Position numbers and translations under genes: made by a program
The notes under the pieces: generated by a model
What the model was told of the DNA's origin: nothing
What the model saw: only the letters and a program-made list of their open reading frames with translations
The model's database searches: none
Shown here: in pieces, positions 7,276 through 15,476 of the stretch
Numbering within the stretch: position 1 is the stretch's first letter
How the letters are laid out: each line of letters opens with the position of its first letter
Assembly (NCBI GenBank): GCA_949286115.1
Contig: CASEBK010000047.1
Span: 62,001-126,000 of the forward strand
DNA from: an uncultured Veillonellaceae bacterium
Lineage (GTDB): Bacteria > Bacillota > Negativicutes > Veillonellales > Dialisteraceae
Reading direction: 5' to 3'
DNA: 64,000 nucleotides

Positions 7276-8754
7276 TCATTCCTCTCTTCTTCCCATCATG
7301 ACGCCCACGGCGTCCCGTTTCGTCTTTCGCCAGTCCGCTTCCGCCGCGGCAAGAGCCGCCGTGCTCTTTCGCACCATCGCCGTCACCGCGCTGATCTGTG
7401 CCGCCGAAGCACGGCGGATGGGCAGCCGGAGCAGACGGGACGCGCACGCCCGGCATCGGCCGCCTGCGCTCATCGCGTCCAGGAAGAGCCGCCCCATGGG
7501 CCCGTCTAGGTACGCCTTGAGGTATTCCGCCGTGTAGTCATCGAGCGGACGGAAGAGCATCACGTCCTCCGCAGCGGCCGCGCCGGATAGAGCTGCCGGC
7601 ACCACAGCCGTACGGAACCCCGCGGGACCGCAGACTACCGCCAGATCCCCCGCTTCCGCGCGGCGCACGTCCGCCGCCATGGTCTCTTTTACCAGATCCT
7701 CCCGCACACAGGCTTCCGTCACCGCCTCCGGCTCGATCAGCCGGTACGTGCCGAGAGTCCCCTTCATCGCCGGCACGGCGCGAAACACGCTCCCCACGGC
7801 AAAATCCGGGTCCAGGAGCCCCGCTGCCAGGATGGTCTGCACCGCTTCGCTGCCATTCCATCCATAGAGATCGTAGTCCCAGCTGTCCGCCGCGGCAAAA
7901 GCCTCCCGAGAGAGCGCCGCCCGGTCGTAATGACGGAGCCCGTCCTCTGTGCCGAGCTCGCCGAAGACGATCCGCCCGGAAGGCTCGGCCGCACCTGTAG
8001 TGACGAGGTCCCTTTCCGTCTCCCCATCCACCAGGTGATACACAGACGCCACCGTAAGCGACGACGCCGCTTGCCGAAAAGCCTCCCACGCCAGGCCTTC
8101 CTCCGCCCGAAGCAGGTCATCCGGGAAGAGCGCCTCCATGACGCCTCCCTGTGCCAGAAGGCCCCTCATGGTCTGCCAGTAGGCCGCGCTCCCCGCGTCG
8201 TCCGTCCCGGCGTAGAAAATGTAATCGTACCGCTCGGTATCGCCGGCGAGCTCCTCCATCGTCATGGCCCGGCCCCGGGCATAGATCATGGCTACCGGCT
8301 CTTTCCACGCCGCATCGGCCACCGCCACGGCGATGCGCTTGCCCCGGAGGGTGACGAAAATATCCGTGAGACACGGCAGGTACTGCTCCGCTCCGGCGAA
8401 GAGCACTGTCTGCCCCGCCTGCTCCGCATGGGCCACCGCCTCCCGCATGAGAGCTGCCGTCGCCTCTGAGACGGGCGCCGCCTCCGCGAAGAGCATGGGG
8501 TCTACCGAGAGAGCCAGCGTATAGATGCGGGCATAGCGCTCCGCATCCCCCGGCGCGTCGCCGAAACGCGCCGCCGTGAGCTTCTGCGCCGCCGCGAGGA
8601 GCTCCTCCTGGGTCAGCCCGTATTCACGGTTCGACGGCTGGCTGAACAGCACATAATCCAGATGCCGGGCCCGCATGATCTCCCGGAAAATGTTCTCCGC
8701 CGCTACCCCGAGCTCGGCAAATTGCTTTGTTTTCGTCTCCTTGAGCTGATCCAC
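7276..8754 (-). CDS. Unrecognised protein, possibly a degenerate N6-adenine methylase-like protein
   Basis: 492 aa. I do not recognise it with confidence. The layout resembles an N-6 DNA methylase: a helical N-terminus, a central alpha/beta region with a motif-I-like VLFAGAEQYL, then IAVAVADAAW and YDYIFYAG where the catalytic NPPY would stand, and a C-terminal half like a specificity domain (DDYTAEYLKAYLDGPMGR, then a helical end). The catalytic NPPY/DPPF tetrad is absent, so methyl transfer is doubtful. A GTG start at 8754 is chosen because AAGGAGG lies 9 bases upstream; upstream ATG codons lack a site. It is coupled to rdgB. Confidence 0.6.
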   Translation of the reverse strand: MDQLKETKTKQFAELGVAAENIFREIMRARHLDYVLFSQPSNREYGLTQEELLAAAQKLTAARFGDAPGDAERYARIYTLALSVDPMLFAEAAPVSEATAALMREAVAHAEQAGQTVLFAGAEQYLPCLTDIFVTLRGKRIAVAVADAAWKEPVAMIYARGRAMTMEELAGDTERYDYIFYAGTDDAGSAAYWQTMRGLLAQGGVMEALFPDDLLRAEEGLAWEAFRQAASSLTVASVYHLVDGETERDLVTTGAAEPSGRIVFGELGTEDGLRHYDRAALSREAFAAADSWDYDLYGWNGSEAVQTILAAGLLDPDFAVGSVFRAVPAMKGTLGTYRLIEPEAVTEACVREDLVKETMAADVRRAEAGDLAVVCGPAGFRTAVVPAALSGAAAAEDVMLFRPLDDYTAEYLKAYLDGPMGRLFLDAMSAGGRCRACASRLLRLPIRRASAAQISAVTAMVRKSTAALAAAEADWRKTKRDAVGVMMGRREE

Positions 8755-8851
8755 AGCGCGCTCCCTCCTTGGATGCCATCTATGCATTGTCCCTATTATT
8801 ATAAACGCTGCTTTCTCGGATTTCCACGGTCATCGAAATTTTTCGCACGCG

Positions 8852-8876
8852 AAAAGCGGAGCCCCAAAGGCTCCGC
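8852..8876 (-). terminator. Terminator after the small secreted protein gene
   Basis: On the minus strand, GCGGAGCC / GGCTCCGC with a 5-base loop is followed by TTTTC. Confidence 0.75.
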
Positions 8877-8882
8877 CTCATC

Positions 8883-9263
8883 TCAAGACCGGCAGCTCTG
8901 CCGCGTGTAATCCATCGCGTCTGTGAAGCGCCCCGAGGTGAGATCGTTCTTCATCATATAGCGCCGGTTGCTGCGCGGGAAAGAAAAGGCGAGCCGCCGC
9001 CCCTTCCCGCCGCCGAGCGTCACACGCACCACCGTGGTAAAACCGTCGTCAGTGACGTCATCCACCGCATAGGGCACGCCGTCCATCGTCTCTAAGGAAA
9101 TGGAGAGGACCTCTCCATACCGCCCGCGCCACGTGCCGATGAGCAGATTCTGTCCCGCCGCCGCGGGCCACCGTGTCACCGCAGGCCACTGGGCCGCCTC
9201 TGCGCCTGCCGCCATAGAGAGCAACACCGCAAGCGCCGCCGCGCATTTCCTGATCCGCTTCAT
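8883..9263 (-). CDS. Small secreted protein of unknown function
   Basis: 126 aa. A clear signal peptide (basic MKRIRK, then an Ala/Leu core, cleavage probably near AEA at about residue 22) precedes a roughly 100-residue domain that looks beta-rich (GTWRGRYGEVLSISLETMDG, TTVVRVTLGG), with one Cys near the C-terminus. I recognise no family. The open frame extends upstream, but the ATG at 9263 is preceded by AAGGAGG and starts the signal peptide. It stands alone with its own terminator. Confidence 0.75.
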   Translation of the reverse strand: MKRIRKCAAALAVLLSMAAGAEAAQWPAVTRWPAAAGQNLLIGTWRGRYGEVLSISLETMDGVPYAVDDVTDDGFTTVVRVTLGGGKGRRLAFSFPRSNRRYMMKNDLTSGRFTDAMDYTRQSCRS

Positions 9264-9466
9264 GGACGCCTCCTTCTGCCGCCGCCAGTCTCCGGCAAAA
9301 CGGCTCTCCTGGAAACAAAATGCTTTGATCCCCTCGCCATCCCGCTGCCGCAAAGAGCAGGGCCTTTCCGCGAAGTTTCATGCCGCGCCGCTCTTTTCAG
9401 CAGACGTTTCCTTCAGACGCCCCATTCTATGTCTTCGCCCCGCCTCCGTCAATCAGGCCGCGACAA

Positions 9467-9492
9467 GACCGCCGACAGGAACGCCGACGGCC
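9467..9492 (-). terminator. Possible terminator after the secreted amidotransferase-like gene
   Basis: A 10-bp stem with three G-U pairs and a 6-base loop lies 16 bases after the stop codon on the minus strand. The T-run is weak (TTGTC), so this is tentative. Confidence 0.4.
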
Positions 9493-9507
9493 TTTTCTGT
9501 GAGCCTT

Positions 9508-10488
9508 TTACTTCTCCGAAGCCGCTTTCACGAGCGCTTTGAAGAAACGCAGGCAGGTCGCGGTATTGCAGAACCCGGCGGGGTCCTTGCCATTCTGCTC
9601 CACTTCGACCAGGTCGTTCTCCGGATGGAACTGCACGCCCACGCAGAATGTCTTGTAGGGGTTCTCGATGCCTTCCACAATGTCCACGCCGTTATCGATG
9701 GTCTGCGCCGTCTGCACGAGCGGCGTGCCTGTGAGGCTCCCGATGGCCTGATGATGCCACGAGGAGACCTTTTCAAGCTTCGTGTCTCCTACGATCTCAT
9801 AGAGGTGCGACGGGATGGGGAAGATCTCCACGTCGTGATGCGCGTAAGTGCGGTTCGGCGTGCCGGCGGGCATGCGGTGCAGATCATCGTACGCTGCGCC
9901 CTTCTCCGCATAGTACGTAGGGATATCCTGAATGAAGGTCACGCCGGAGACGATGCCCATCATCTGCTCTCCGCGGCACACCGCCAGCACGGGGATGTCC
10001 TTCGTGATGCAGTAGGACATGAGCGTATAGTCGGAAATGTCTCGGGCCGCATTGATCTCCTCTCCCTTATTTTCTTCCTTCTGAGGCACTTTGAAGAGAG
10101 ACGGACTGATGTCTTCGCCGCCGGTGAAGAAGACGCCGTCAATGCCCTTCATGACCTCCGCCACATTCGTCCGGTCAAAGCGATTCGCCTTCACCGCGTC
10201 CGCTGCTTCTTCCGTGAGCATGCCCGATGGGTACACGCAGTCCTCCGTGACCGTATGGTCTCCATTATATGTGATGTCCAGATTCTTCACCTGCGGGAGC
10301 TCGACGGGAATGCCGCCGGCCTCTTCGATGATTTTTTTGAATCCGGTGTAGTCCTGCGTGTCGCTCTTCCAGGTGATGCCGATGACGGGACGGCCGTCGG
10401 GAGACATGGCGGAGACATTCGGCGCGGCCACGGCTGAAAGGCCCGCCGCTGCGAAGAGCAGTGCTGCGATCTTGACGCGAAGTTTCAT
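9508..10488 (-). CDS. Secreted class I glutamine amidotransferase-like hydrolase (peptidase C26, PuuD-like)
   Basis: 326 aa. A signal peptide (basic MKLRVK, then a hydrophobic core and an AVAA/VSA cleavage region at about 20-28) precedes a class I glutaminase fold: GVFFTGGEDISP, the nucleophile Cys in LAVCRGEQMMG, and HxE in VGVQFHPENDL. This is the gamma-glutamyl-gamma-aminobutyrate hydrolase (PuuD) family, normally cytoplasmic; export suggests action on extracellular or periplasmic gamma-glutamyl compounds, which is an inference. The start at 10488 is preferred over an in-frame ATG at 10539 that lies inside a terminator-like hairpin. The gene sits behind a promoter followed by two terminators (10515-10630). 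Confidence 0.87.
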   Translation of the reverse strand: MKLRVKIAALLFAAAGLSAVAAPNVSAMSPDGRPVIGITWKSDTQDYTGFKKIIEEAGGIPVELPQVKNLDITYNGDHTVTEDCVYPSGMLTEEAADAVKANRFDRTNVAEVMKGIDGVFFTGGEDISPSLFKVPQKEENKGEEINAARDISDYTLMSYCITKDIPVLAVCRGEQMMGIVSGVTFIQDIPTYYAEKGAAYDDLHRMPAGTPNRTYAHHDVEIFPIPSHLYEIVGDTKLEKVSSWHHQAIGSLTGTPLVQTAQTIDNGVDIVEGIENPYKTFCVGVQFHPENDLVEVEQNGKDPAGFCNTATCLRFFKALVKAASEK

Positions 10489-10514
10489 GGAGATACCCCT
10501 TTCTCTGCGCAAAA

Positions 10515-10536
10515 ACGCCGCCCCGAAGAGCAGCGT
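10515..10536 (-). terminator. Second leader terminator, just ahead of the amidotransferase-like gene
   Basis: On the minus strand the stem ACGCTGCTC / GGGCGGCGT closes a TTCG loop and is followed by TTTTTG. It ends only 27 bases before the start codon at 10488 and nearly repeats the hairpin at 10554-10577. Confidence 0.7.
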
Positions 10537-10553
10537 CATTGCGAAAACGAAAA

Positions 10554-10577
10554 GCGCCGCCTCCGAAGAAGCAGCGC
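10554..10577 (-). terminator. First leader terminator ahead of the amidotransferase-like gene
   Basis: The minus-strand stem GCGCTGCTTC / GAGGCGGCGC with a TTCG loop is followed by TTTTCGTTTTC. It starts about 25 bases after the promoter -10 box, so a transcript ending here would be only about 45-50 nt, or about 85 nt at the second hairpin. Confidence 0.7.
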
Positions 10578-10601
10578 CTTTGCCGATATGAAGTTGAATG
10601 C

Positions 10602-10630
10602 ATTATATAACTTCCTTCCGCTTCAGTCAA
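10602..10630 (-). promoter_or_regulatory. Near-consensus promoter of a short leader/small RNA and the amidotransferase-like gene
   Basis: TTGACT (10625-10630), a 17-base spacer and TATAAT (10602-10607) on the minus strand. It is one of the best promoters in the window, yet two terminators lie between it and the gene. Confidence 0.8.
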
Positions 10631-10712
10631 TCACCGGAAGGAAAGTATGAGAAAGATACGATTCGCCGCTTCCTGCCTGCGGTCCTCTGTTCTCCGTCCT
10701 CATTTTGGTACA

Positions 10713-10757
10713 AAAAGAAAGACCTGAAAGCTCAGGAAAAAAGGCTCTCAGGTCTTT
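10713..10757 (-). terminator. Terminator after guaA
   Basis: The stem AAAGACCTGA / TCAGGTCTTT with extra inner pairing is followed on the minus strand by CTTTTTG, directly after the guaA stop. Confidence 0.8.
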
Positions 10758-10763
10758 ATTCTT

Positions 10764-12302
10764 TTATTCCCACTCGATGGTGCTCGGCGGCTTGGAGGTG
10801 ACGTCGTAGACTACGCGGTTCACGCCTTCCACTTCGTTCACGATGCGGCGGCTCATCTCGTCGAGGACGTCCCACGGGAAGCGGACGTAGTCGGCGGTCA
10901 TGCCGTCGGAGCTCGTCACGGCGCGGATGCCCACGGTGTAATCGTAGGTGCGTTCGTCGCCCATGACGCCCACGCTGCGGATCGCCGCAGGAAGGATGGC
11001 GAAGGACTGCCAGATGTCATTGTAGAGGCCGCGCTTCTGGATGACATCGCGCACGATGAAGTCCGCCTTGCGGAGGATCGCGAGGCGCTCCGGCGTGATC
11101 TCGCCGATGATGCGGATGGCAAGGCCCGGGCCCGGGAAAGGCTGCCGGTTCACCACTTCTTCCGGCATGTGGAGCTGACGGCCCAGCTCGCGCACTTCGT
11201 CTTTGAAGAGCTCGCGCAGCGGTTCGATGAGCTGGAACTTCATATCTTTCGGAAGACCGCCCACGTTGTGATGACTCTTGATGGTGGCTGCCGTCGCGGT
11301 GCCGCTCTCCACTACGTCCGGATAGAGCGTGCCCTGGACGAGGAACTTCACGTCGTCCAGCTTATCTGCTTCTTTCTGGAAGGTATGGATGAATTCCGCG
11401 CCGATGATCTTGCGTTTCTTTTCCGGCTCGGTGACACCTTTGAGGAGAGACAGGAAATGTTCAGACGCATCCACGTGGATGAGATTCATGTGGAACTTGT
11501 TTCTGAAGGTCTCTACCACTTGTTCCGCTTCGCCCTGGCGGAGGAAGCCGTGATCGACGAAGACGCACGTGAGCTGATCGCCGATGGCCCGGTGCACGAG
11601 GACCGCCGCCACAGAGGAATCCACGCCGCCGGAGAGGGCGCAGATGACCTTGTGGTCGCCCACCTGCTCACGGATCTGGGCCACAGCGATATCGATGTAG
11701 CTTCCCATGGACCAGCCGCCTTCGCACCGGCAGATCGAGAAGAGGAAATTCTTCAGCATCTGCGTGCCTTCTTCGGTATGGACCACTTCGGGATGGAACT
11801 GCACGCCGTAGAGGCGGCGCGCTTCATCGGCGACGGCCGCGGTAGGCGTGAGGTCCGTGTGGCCCGCCAGACCGAAGCCCGCCGGCATGTCTGCCACGGA
11901 GTCACCGTGGCTCATCCATACGGCGCTCTTCTCGGAGACGCCCTCAAAAAGGGGCGAGCTCCCGTCGCGGTAGAACAGGGTGTGGCCGTATTCATGCTTG
12001 TCCGGACGCGCCACTTTGCCGCCGAGCTCGCTGCACATGAGCTGCATGCCGTAGCAGATGCCCAGCACCGGCACGCCCGCCTGGAAGACCGCCCTGTCCA
12101 TCTTCGGCGCGCCTTCCGCATTGACGCTGGACGGGCCGCCGGAGAGGATGATGCCCTTCGGGTCGTGAGACAAGATCTCCTCCGCCGTCTTCGTGTACGG
12201 CAGGATCTCACAGTAGACGCCGCATTCGCGGACGCGCCGCGCGATGAGCTGCGCGTACTGTCCGCCGAAGTCGACGATGATCACTGTTTCCTGATGTTTC
12301 AT
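10764..12302 (-). CDS. guaA: GMP synthase (glutamine-hydrolysing)
   Basis: A 512-aa enzyme converting XMP to GMP with ATP and glutamine. The N-terminal class I glutaminase domain (about 1-190) carries the nucleophile motif GICYGMQ and [11 protein letters not shown]; the ATP pyrophosphatase domain has the P-loop SGGVDSS; and the C-terminal dimerisation domain ends in the family signature KPPSTIEWE. The length matches the bacterial norm (510-525 aa). It stands alone between terminators, with an extended -10 promoter at 12356-12366; guaB lies 39 kb away in a different operon. No purine riboswitch is visible in its short leader. Confidence 0.97.
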   Translation of the reverse strand: MKHQETVIIVDFGGQYAQLIARRVRECGVYCEILPYTKTAEEILSHDPKGIILSGGPSSVNAEGAPKMDRAVFQAGVPVLGICYGMQLMCSELGGKVARPDKHEYGHTLFYRDGSSPLFEGVSEKSAVWMSHGDSVADMPAGFGLAGHTDLTPTAAVADEARRLYGVQFHPEVVHTEEGTQMLKNFLFSICRCEGGWSMGSYIDIAVAQIREQVGDHKVICALSGGVDSSVAAVLVHRAIGDQLTCVFVDHGFLRQGEAEQVVETFRNKFHMNLIHVDASEHFLSLLKGVTEPEKKRKIIGAEFIHTFQKEADKLDDVKFLVQGTLYPDVVESGTATAATIKSHHNVGGLPKDMKFQLIEPLRELFKDEVRELGRQLHMPEEVVNRQPFPGPGLAIRIIGEITPERLAILRKADFIVRDVIQKRGLYNDIWQSFAILPAAIRSVGVMGDERTYDYTVGIRAVTSSDGMTADYVRFPWDVLDEMSRRIVNEVEGVNRVVYDVTSKPPSTIEWE

Positions 12303-12355
12303 GGATTCCCTCCCTCATGAAATGAAAATGCGTTTCTTTTTACACATTAACTTCG

Positions 12356-12366
12356 ATTATATCATA
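12356..12366 (-). promoter_or_regulatory. Extended -10 promoter of guaA
   Basis: The minus strand reads TATGA followed by TATAAT, a perfect TRTGn extended -10, about 55 bases from the guaA start. Confidence 0.6.
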
Positions 12367-12394
12367 ACAAAACTGCTGCCGCTGAAAAGATTTT

Positions 12395-12946
12395 TTACTC
12401 CGCCGGGAAAAGGGGAAGCTTTTCGAGATAGATGAGATCCGTGCGGCGCGCCGCGTCTCCTTCGGCGAGGATGGCCGCGCGCCCTGCGATCTCCGCGCCG
12501 GCCTGCCGTGCCAGTGTCTCCATGGCATGCATGGACCCGCCGGTGCTCACCACGTCGTCCACGAGGAGCACCCGCCTGCCGCGGATGCGCGCCGCATCTT
12601 CATCCTGCAGGACGAGGATCTGCTCGCCGGCGGTCGTGATGGAACGATCCTTCACGATAAGCGGATGCGCCATGTACGCCTTCACCGACTTCCGCGCCAC
12701 GATGAAGCGCTCCATGCCGAGCACGCGCGCCATGGCGTGGGCGAGCGGGATGCCCTTCGTCTCCGCCGTCATGAGCAGCTCCGTCCCGACGGGCACCTTT
12801 CTCGCCAGCGCCTCCGCCGCGCGCTCCGTGAGCTCCACATCCCCCAGGATGACGAAAGACGCGATGGCCAGCGTATCGGAGATGTTCATGATGGGAAGCT
12901 CCCGCGTGCATCCTCCCACGCGGAGCGTATAGGACCGATTTGCCAT
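12395..12946 (-). CDS. Adenine phosphoribosyltransferase-like protein
   Basis: A 183-aa type I phosphoribosyltransferase. The PRPP-binding loop VLLVDDVVSTGGS (about residues 125-137) is intact and followed by a flexible-loop region. The N-terminal RELPIMNISDTLAIASFVILGD resembles APRT-like and transcription-linked PRTases (the PyrR/PurR-type C-terminal domain) rather than hypoxanthine enzymes. It probably salvages a purine base with PRPP in the cytoplasm; the substrate is not provable from the sequence. A -10 box TATAAT lies at 12966-12971 and AAGGAGG precedes the start. Confidence 0.8.
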   Translation of the reverse strand: MANRSYTLRVGGCTRELPIMNISDTLAIASFVILGDVELTERAAEALARKVPVGTELLMTAETKGIPLAHAMARVLGMERFIVARKSVKAYMAHPLIVKDRSITTAGEQILVLQDEDAARIRGRRVLLVDDVVSTGGSMHAMETLARQAGAEIAGRAAILAEGDAARRTDLIYLEKLPLFPAE

Positions 12947-12965
12947 AGAGACCTCCTTATTTATT

Positions 12966-12971
12966 ATTATA
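12966..12971 (-). promoter_or_regulatory. -10 box upstream of the phosphoribosyltransferase gene
   Basis: A perfect TATAAT on the minus strand, 20 bases ahead of the start codon; the -35 is weak. It lies just past the terminator at 12993-13016. Confidence 0.4.
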
Positions 12972-12992
12972 CCCTATTTCTATGCCATATAG

Positions 12993-13016
12993 AAAAGCAG
13001 GCCCTTTCGGACCTGC
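12993..13016 (-). terminator. Terminator after the unrecognised helical protein gene
   Basis: The minus-strand stem GCAGGTCC / GGGCCTGC has a GAAA loop and is followed by TTTTC. Confidence 0.75.
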
Positions 13017-13025
13017 CGCATGGGA

Positions 13026-13853
13026 TCAGGCGCCCAGCTCGTGGATGACCTCGCGGGCATGCTTCGTCGCCTTCACGAGAGACTCCTTCACCTCCGCCTC
13101 TTCCGTGAGGACATGGAAATCGGCCATGTCCTGCATGAGCTCTGCCACCTGCACGCCCCGCGCGACGGCGAGCTTTTCTCCCGGCGTGTATGCCGTCCAG
13201 TCCGTGCCGCGGGACTTGCGCAGCCGACGGATATTCTCCGTGCAGTCGTCCAGAAGATCGGACAGATCGAACATCACGTCCGCCGCCTTCTCCGCTGCGT
13301 GGCGGATGGACTGGAGTCGTGAGCAGATCTCCGTCACTTTGTCGCCGAAGGTCTGCAGATCTTTCAGCGCTTCATGGAGCGCGTCCACACTGCCGCTGCG
13401 GAGCGTGTCTTCGTCGAAATGAAAATCCGGCGTGCGCGCATACCACGTGAGGAGCCCCGGACCGAAGAGCATGGTCGAATCGGTCCGCGCGGAATACCCC
13501 ACCGTGCCCGCATCGCGGATGCGGTCGTACATGTCCACCAGCGTATGGAGACGCTTCTGGTCCAGCGGGTCCGCCCGGAACTGGATGAACTCCCGGCAGT
13601 CTTCCAGATCGACGTGCTTCAGCGTCTCATATTCCTGAAGAAATTCGTCCATCTGTACGGCGAGCGCATTGATGCGCACTTTTTCCAGAATGCCCATGGC
13701 CGCCTGCGCCGCCATACGGGACCGCTCGATGCGCCGATCCGCCCGCCGCCACGCTCTGTCCGCTTCCTTCATCAGACCGGGGAGCGACTCCCGCAGCTCG
13801 CGGTCTCCTTCCAGCGCGCCTGTCAAGATCCTGATCAAATTGGCTATCGTCAT
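13026..13853 (-). CDS. Unrecognised cytoplasmic all-helical protein
   Basis: 275 aa, no signal peptide or membrane segment. The sequence is almost entirely predicted helix with many charged residues (Arg/Glu/Asp), including amphipathic heptad-like stretches at about 25-90 and 165-275 that could form coiled coils. One more hydrophobic, aromatic patch (GPGLLTWYARTPDFHFDED, about residues 128-146) interrupts it. I recognise no family. It stands alone, transcribed from the minus strand, with its own terminator. A structural or regulatory role is possible but not supported. Confidence 0.6.
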   Translation of the reverse strand: MTIANLIRILTGALEGDRELRESLPGLMKEADRAWRRADRRIERSRMAAQAAMGILEKVRINALAVQMDEFLQEYETLKHVDLEDCREFIQFRADPLDQKRLHTLVDMYDRIRDAGTVGYSARTDSTMLFGPGLLTWYARTPDFHFDEDTLRSGSVDALHEALKDLQTFGDKVTEICSRLQSIRHAAEKAADVMFDLSDLLDDCTENIRRLRKSRGTDWTAYTPGEKLAVARGVQVAELMQDMADFHVLTEEAEVKESLVKATKHAREVIHELGA

Positions 13854-13988
13854 ATCGGTTCCTCCCTGTCTCTCCGGAAGCTCTGTCCGCCTTATATCTG
13901 CGGCGAAAGGCCGCCTCTGTTCACTTTGTATTGTAGATGAAATTTCTTTTCCTGCGTTATTGAATTTACTTATAGCAGGGCCCGCGTC

Positions 13989-14999
13989 TCACTTCGCGCG
14001 GGGCGCCGATCCTTCGGGGCGGATCTCCACGGACGGCAGCGGCTCGATGGTGACCTGCGGCTCGTGGCTGGTGATCTCCACTACCACGTCCGGCGCGCCT
14101 GCTTCTTTCAAAGTTTCCCTATCCAGCGCGGCCTCTTTTCCTTTCTGCCCGCCGTTCTTCTTTTCCCCGGCGGCCTTCTCCGTGTCACTGGCCGCCGTCC
14201 CGCCCTTCTCTGCAGGGACTGCCTCATCCTTCACCGGTACGATATCCTTCTTGGCAACGCCTTCTGTATTCTTTTTGGCATCCGCCGTCCCAGGAACCGC
14301 CTCGCTCTCCTCCGGCACCTTGGAAGCGCGGTCTCCTGCGTCCTCTTTGTCACCCGCCGCTGCCTCGGAGGCGGATGCGCTGTCTTCCAGCTCCGACAAA
14401 GGCTCCTTCTCCGCGGACACCGCCGCATCCTCCGCCATTTCTTCCGCAGCCGCTTCTCCGTCTGCTGCGGTCTCATCAGCCGCCGCTTCCGCAGAGGGCG
14501 CTGCCGTCTCGATCGTGACCGACACCGCGTCCTCAGCCGCAGCTTTGGCCTTTGCCGCTTCCTGCGCTTCCCATTTCTTCATGAGCACCTGCTGGATCTC
14601 CGTCACGAACTGCGCCCGCCGGTCCGGCTCCTCCATCACCTGACGGATGCGCTTCGCGCATGCTTCATCTACGCTTCCTTTCGCGGCAGGCTCCCAGTTC
14701 CCTTCTTTTCCGCGCACGAAATCCGTCCCATTTCCGGAGAGACGATACTCGGCCCGCCCGATGGTGACCCGCTGCTCCGCGGCCGCCCCCATCATGATGA
14801 CCTCCACCATCACATCGTCGCCGTCCGCATCCGTCACATGGAGCGACGACAGGTCCATGTACACGGCGTCTCCTTTCTGCCCCGCCACCTCGGTCAGTGC
14901 CGCAGGCGCGGCCGCCTCTCCCGCCGCAGGCTCCGCAGCCGCCGCGCCCACAGTCAGCACGCATGCGAGCGCCGCTGTCCATCCCATCCACTTCTTCAT
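13989..14999 (-). CDS. Secreted Ala/Glu/Lys-rich protein of unknown function
   Basis: 336 aa. A signal peptide (MKKWMGW, then an Ala/Val core; cleavage near residue 22) precedes a globular part (about 40-145) with DADGDDVMVEVIMMG and an FVTEIQQVLMKKWE helix. The remaining roughly 190 residues are low-complexity Ala/Glu/Asp/Ser/Lys sequence and probably disordered, perhaps spanning the periplasm. The end returns to a short ordered beta-like segment (DVVVEITSHEPQVTIEPLP). No family is recognised. An extended -10 box (TGTGC-TATAAT, 15064-15074) precedes it. Confidence 0.6.
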   Translation of the reverse strand: MKKWMGWTAALACVLTVGAAAAEPAAGEAAAPAALTEVAGQKGDAVYMDLSSLHVTDADGDDVMVEVIMMGAAAEQRVTIGRAEYRLSGNGTDFVRGKEGNWEPAAKGSVDEACAKRIRQVMEEPDRRAQFVTEIQQVLMKKWEAQEAAKAKAAAEDAVSVTIETAAPSAEAAADETAADGEAAAEEMAEDAAVSAEKEPLSELEDSASASEAAAGDKEDAGDRASKVPEESEAVPGTADAKKNTEGVAKKDIVPVKDEAVPAEKGGTAASDTEKAAGEKKNGGQKGKEAALDRETLKEAGAPDVVVEITSHEPQVTIEPLPSVEIRPEGSAPRAK

Positions 15000-15063
15000 C
15001 GCACACCTCAGGTCATTTCATTTTTATTTTGAAACACTTTTTATTCTTCATGTATTCCTTTTC

Positions 15064-15074
15064 ATTATAGCACA
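15064..15074 (-). promoter_or_regulatory. Extended -10 promoter of the secreted Ala/Glu-rich protein gene
   Basis: The minus strand has TGTGC directly followed by TATAAT, 65 bases before the start codon. Confidence 0.5.
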
Positions 15075-15121
15075 GCGTCCCGCACCGCCGGGAGCCCCTT
15101 CGGCCGGCCCTTCGAAAAAAT

Positions 15122-15150
15122 TTGACAGCCCGCGGAAAATATAGTATCCT
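15122..15150 (+). promoter_or_regulatory. Promoter of tRNA-Ser
   Basis: TTGACA (15122-15127), a 17-base spacer and TATCCT (15145-15150), ending 17 bases before the tRNA. Confidence 0.75.
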
Positions 15151-15167
15151 GAATAAGTCACCGATAT

Positions 15168-15258
15168 GGAGTGGTACTCAAGTGGCTGAAGAGGACGGTT
15201 TGCTAAATCGTTAGACCGGGCAACCGGTGCGGGGGTTCGAATCCCCCCCACTCCGCCA
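15168..15258 (+). tRNA. tRNA-Ser (anticodon GCT)
   Basis: A 91-base class II tRNA with acceptor GGAGTGG/CCACTCC, discriminator G and an encoded CCA. The anticodon stem ACGGT/ATCGT encloses TTGCTAA (anticodon GCT), and a long variable arm is present as expected for serine tRNA. Confidence 0.95.
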
Positions 15259-15266
15259 GAGAGAAA

Positions 15267-15295
15267 GGCGTCTGCAGAAGGCAGGCGTCTTTTTT
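15267..15295 (+). terminator. Terminator of tRNA-Ser
   Basis: The stem GGCGTCTGC / GCAGGCGTC with a 5-base loop is followed by six T. Confidence 0.8.
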
Positions 15296-15476
15296 CGTGC
15301 TTCCTCCTGCCCGTCTCTCCTTTTCCCGGCCAGTTCGAAGCATAGACCGCTCTGCCATGTCATGAGCCTTGCACGAGGAATGACATCTCCGAGATTTCAA
15401 AGTGCCCTGTGGCGGAATATCCAGTATAATAGAGTTGAGTTTAGAGAAACCGAATCTATCTTTTGAGGAGACTACC

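Noticed and set aside
10489-10539. A longer N-terminus (start at 10539) for the secreted amidotransferase-like protein
   Set aside because: It would translate through a terminator hairpin and put 17 residues before a complete signal peptide; the start at 10488 is better.
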